Part shown: positions 62,822 through 64,000 of the stretch, one piece after another
Numbering within the stretch: position 1 is the stretch's first letter
Layout of the letters: each line of letters begins with the position of its first letter
Origin: Neolewinella marina
GTDB taxonomy: Bacteria; Bacteroidota; Bacteroidia; Chitinophagales; Saprospiraceae
Assembly (NCBI RefSeq): GCF_002631205.1
Contig: NZ_PDLO01000004.1
Coordinates: 1-64,000, forward strand
DNA: 64,000 nucleotides
Reading direction: 5' to 3'
Notes under the pieces: model-generated
Told to the model about the DNA's origin: nothing
Seen by the model: only the letters and a program-made list of their open reading frames with translations
Database searches by the model: none
Program-made: the position numbers and the translations under genes

Positions 62822-64000
62822 ATGTACCGATCCGCGATTCTGAGCCTGCTGGCTACCCTGCTGCTGGCCGCAAGTTGTAATACCACCCGCCCGGCCGTCG
62901 CCACCGTCCCCACCCCGACGGAAAGCAGCGACCCCACCATCACGGAGACCCGCAACCTCGACACCATGACGGTGCGGCCCTCCACCAACGGCGTGATCAC
63001 CGAGGAAGAGATGGAAGGGAGGACCCAGCCGGAAGTCCCCACTACCCTGCCCCCCCGGGCCATCGCCTACAACCGGGTACACGACCTGCTGCACACCAAG
63101 CTGGAGATCAGCTTCGACTGGGAGCAGGAGATGGTGATCGGCAAGGCCACCCTGCGGCTGAAGCCCATCTTCCGCCCGAGTGACGAACTCACCCTGGACG
63201 CCAAGAACTTTACTTTCAATTCGATCACCCTGGCCAACGGCACGCCCCTTGAGTACGCCTACGACGACGACCGCCAGCGGGTGACCATCCAGCTGGACCG
63301 CGCCTATACCCGCGGCCAGGAGTACACCATCGTGCTCGACTACACCGCCACCCCCGCCGCGAGCGGCACCGCCGGGGAAGCCATCACCTCCGACAAGGGC
63401 CTCTTCTTCATCAACCCCCGTGGGGAGGAGGGCGACAAGCCCCGGCAGATCTGGACCCAGGGCGAAACCGAGAACAACAGCCGGTGGTTCCCCACCATCG
63501 ACAAGCCCAACGAGCGGACCACCCAGGAACTCTACGTGACCGTGGACGACCGCTACAAGACCCTCTCGAACGGCACCCTGGTCAGCTCCAAACCCGCCGG
63601 AAACGGGAAGCGCACCGACTACTGGAAGATGGACCTGCCCCACGCCCCCTACCTCTTTGCCCTCGTGGTGGGAGAGTTCGCGGTGGTGGAAGACGAGCCC
63701 TGGAACGGTATTCCCGTGAACTACTACGTGGAGCCCAAATACCGCGACCATGCCGAGGCGATCTTCCCCTACACCCCCGAGATGCTCACCTTCTTCAGTG
63801 AGCTCACCGGCGTCGAATACCCCTGGCCGAAGTACAGCCAGGTGGCCGTGCGGGACTTCGTCAGTGGCGCCATGGAAAATACCACCGCCGTCATCTTCGG
63901 CGAATTCATGAACGGTACCGACCGCGACCTGATCGACGTGGACCTGAACGAGAAGATCGTGGCCCACGAAATGTTCCACCACTGGTTCGGCGACCTGGTC
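62822..64000 (+). CDS. M1-family aminopeptidase lipoprotein (partial)
   Basis: Cut by the right window edge: 393 codons are open to the last base. It has a lipobox LAASC (Cys19), a Thr/Pro-rich linker, then the M1 N-terminal saddle domain (about 85-300), the GAMEN exopeptidase motif at 349-353 and the zinc motif HEMFHHW starting at His382. Zinc aminopeptidase anchored to a membrane, probably degrading peptides in the periplasm. The missing part should hold the second zinc Glu and the C-terminal domain. A small ACTTGC/GCAAGT hairpin precedes the ATG. Confidence 0.92.
   Translation, partial: MYRSAILSLLATLLLAASCNTTRPAVATVPTPTESSDPTITETRNLDTMTVRPSTNGVITEEEMEGRTQPEVPTTLPPRAIAYNRVHDLLHTKLEISFDWEQEMVIGKATLRLKPIFRPSDELTLDAKNFTFNSITLANGTPLEYAYDDDRQRVTIQLDRAYTRGQEYTIVLDYTATPAASGTAGEAITSDKGLFFINPRGEEGDKPRQIWTQGETENNSRWFPTIDKPNERTTQELYVTVDDRYKTLSNGTLVSSKPAGNGKRTDYWKMDLPHAPYLFALVVGEFAVVEDEPWNGIPVNYYVEPKYRDHAEAIFPYTPEMLTFFSELTGVEYPWPKYSQVAVRDFVSGAMENTTAVIFGEFMNGTDRDLIDVDLNEKIVAHEMFHHWFGDLV

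Overview
The window looks like a chromosomal segment of a high-GC member of the Bacteroidota, most likely a marine Lewinella-like member of the Saprospiria. The signs are TAnnTTTG-type -7 promoter boxes, a SusC/SusD pair, a type IX secretion sorting domain, a TamL-like BamA protein, short ProRS, and a carotenoid set (CrtB, CrtI, CrtY, CruF) of the kind that makes monocyclic hydroxy-carotenoids. Species assignment is inference. Gene density is high, with no phage, insertion sequence or CRISPR array visible. GC-rich codon use creates very long antisense open frames, which I treat as shadows.

Layout. 1-744 has no gene but carries four regularly spaced minus-strand promoters that fire off the left edge, probably toward an rRNA operon or another strongly expressed unit. 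745-6698 is the carotenoid locus (crtY, cruF; pth-crtI-crtB) with one plus-strand oxidoreductase. 6699-6888 is a divergent promoter region built from palindromes, between pth and tgt. tgt and pyrH follow. 8948-14476 is a four-gene minus-strand operon (sugar-acid dehydratase, GntP permease, FAH-family dehydratase, 2-ketoglutarate semialdehyde dehydrogenase) that together form a non-phosphorylating pentonate to 2-ketoglutarate pathway. 14617-18659 holds envelope genes. 18842-21724 has proS, a CYTH protein and a mevalonate-kinase-like GHMP kinase. 21727-24134 holds ald, tsaE and a YceI lipoprotein. 24257-27971 is the pentose phosphate cluster gnd, rpiB, zwf, followed by nadB.

29805-34311 is a SusD/SusC pair without nearby polysaccharide enzymes. 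34507-37170 is a DNA-repair pair (ATP-dependent ligase and its associated MBL exonuclease). 37504-44178 has an unknown membrane protein, a HpcH-type aldolase, two secreted or lipid-anchored proteins and a DPP-IV-type peptidase. 44449-47903 has a minimal AraC regulator, a T9SS cargo protein, smpB and a LysM lytic transglycosylase. 48353-51647 is a small sugar/exopolysaccharide group. 51754-51913 is a candidate small RNA with its own promoter box and terminator. 51925-55165 is an RNA methyltransferase divergent from TamL. 55167-59954 is a minus-strand run (exonuclease, OmpA lipoprotein, metallopeptidase, aroA, hisA, YCII). 60001-62082 ends in a LytTR two-component system, followed by a Spy-like protein and an M1 aminopeptidase cut by the right edge.

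Two genome-scale patterns stand out. First, at least six genes have a -7 box that ends only four or five bases before the start codon, so their mRNAs should be leaderless or nearly so. Second, there are several non-coding repeat families: the pth/tgt palindromes, the four-promoter array, a GC-rich 20-base element after stop codons, and a 68-base direct repeat.
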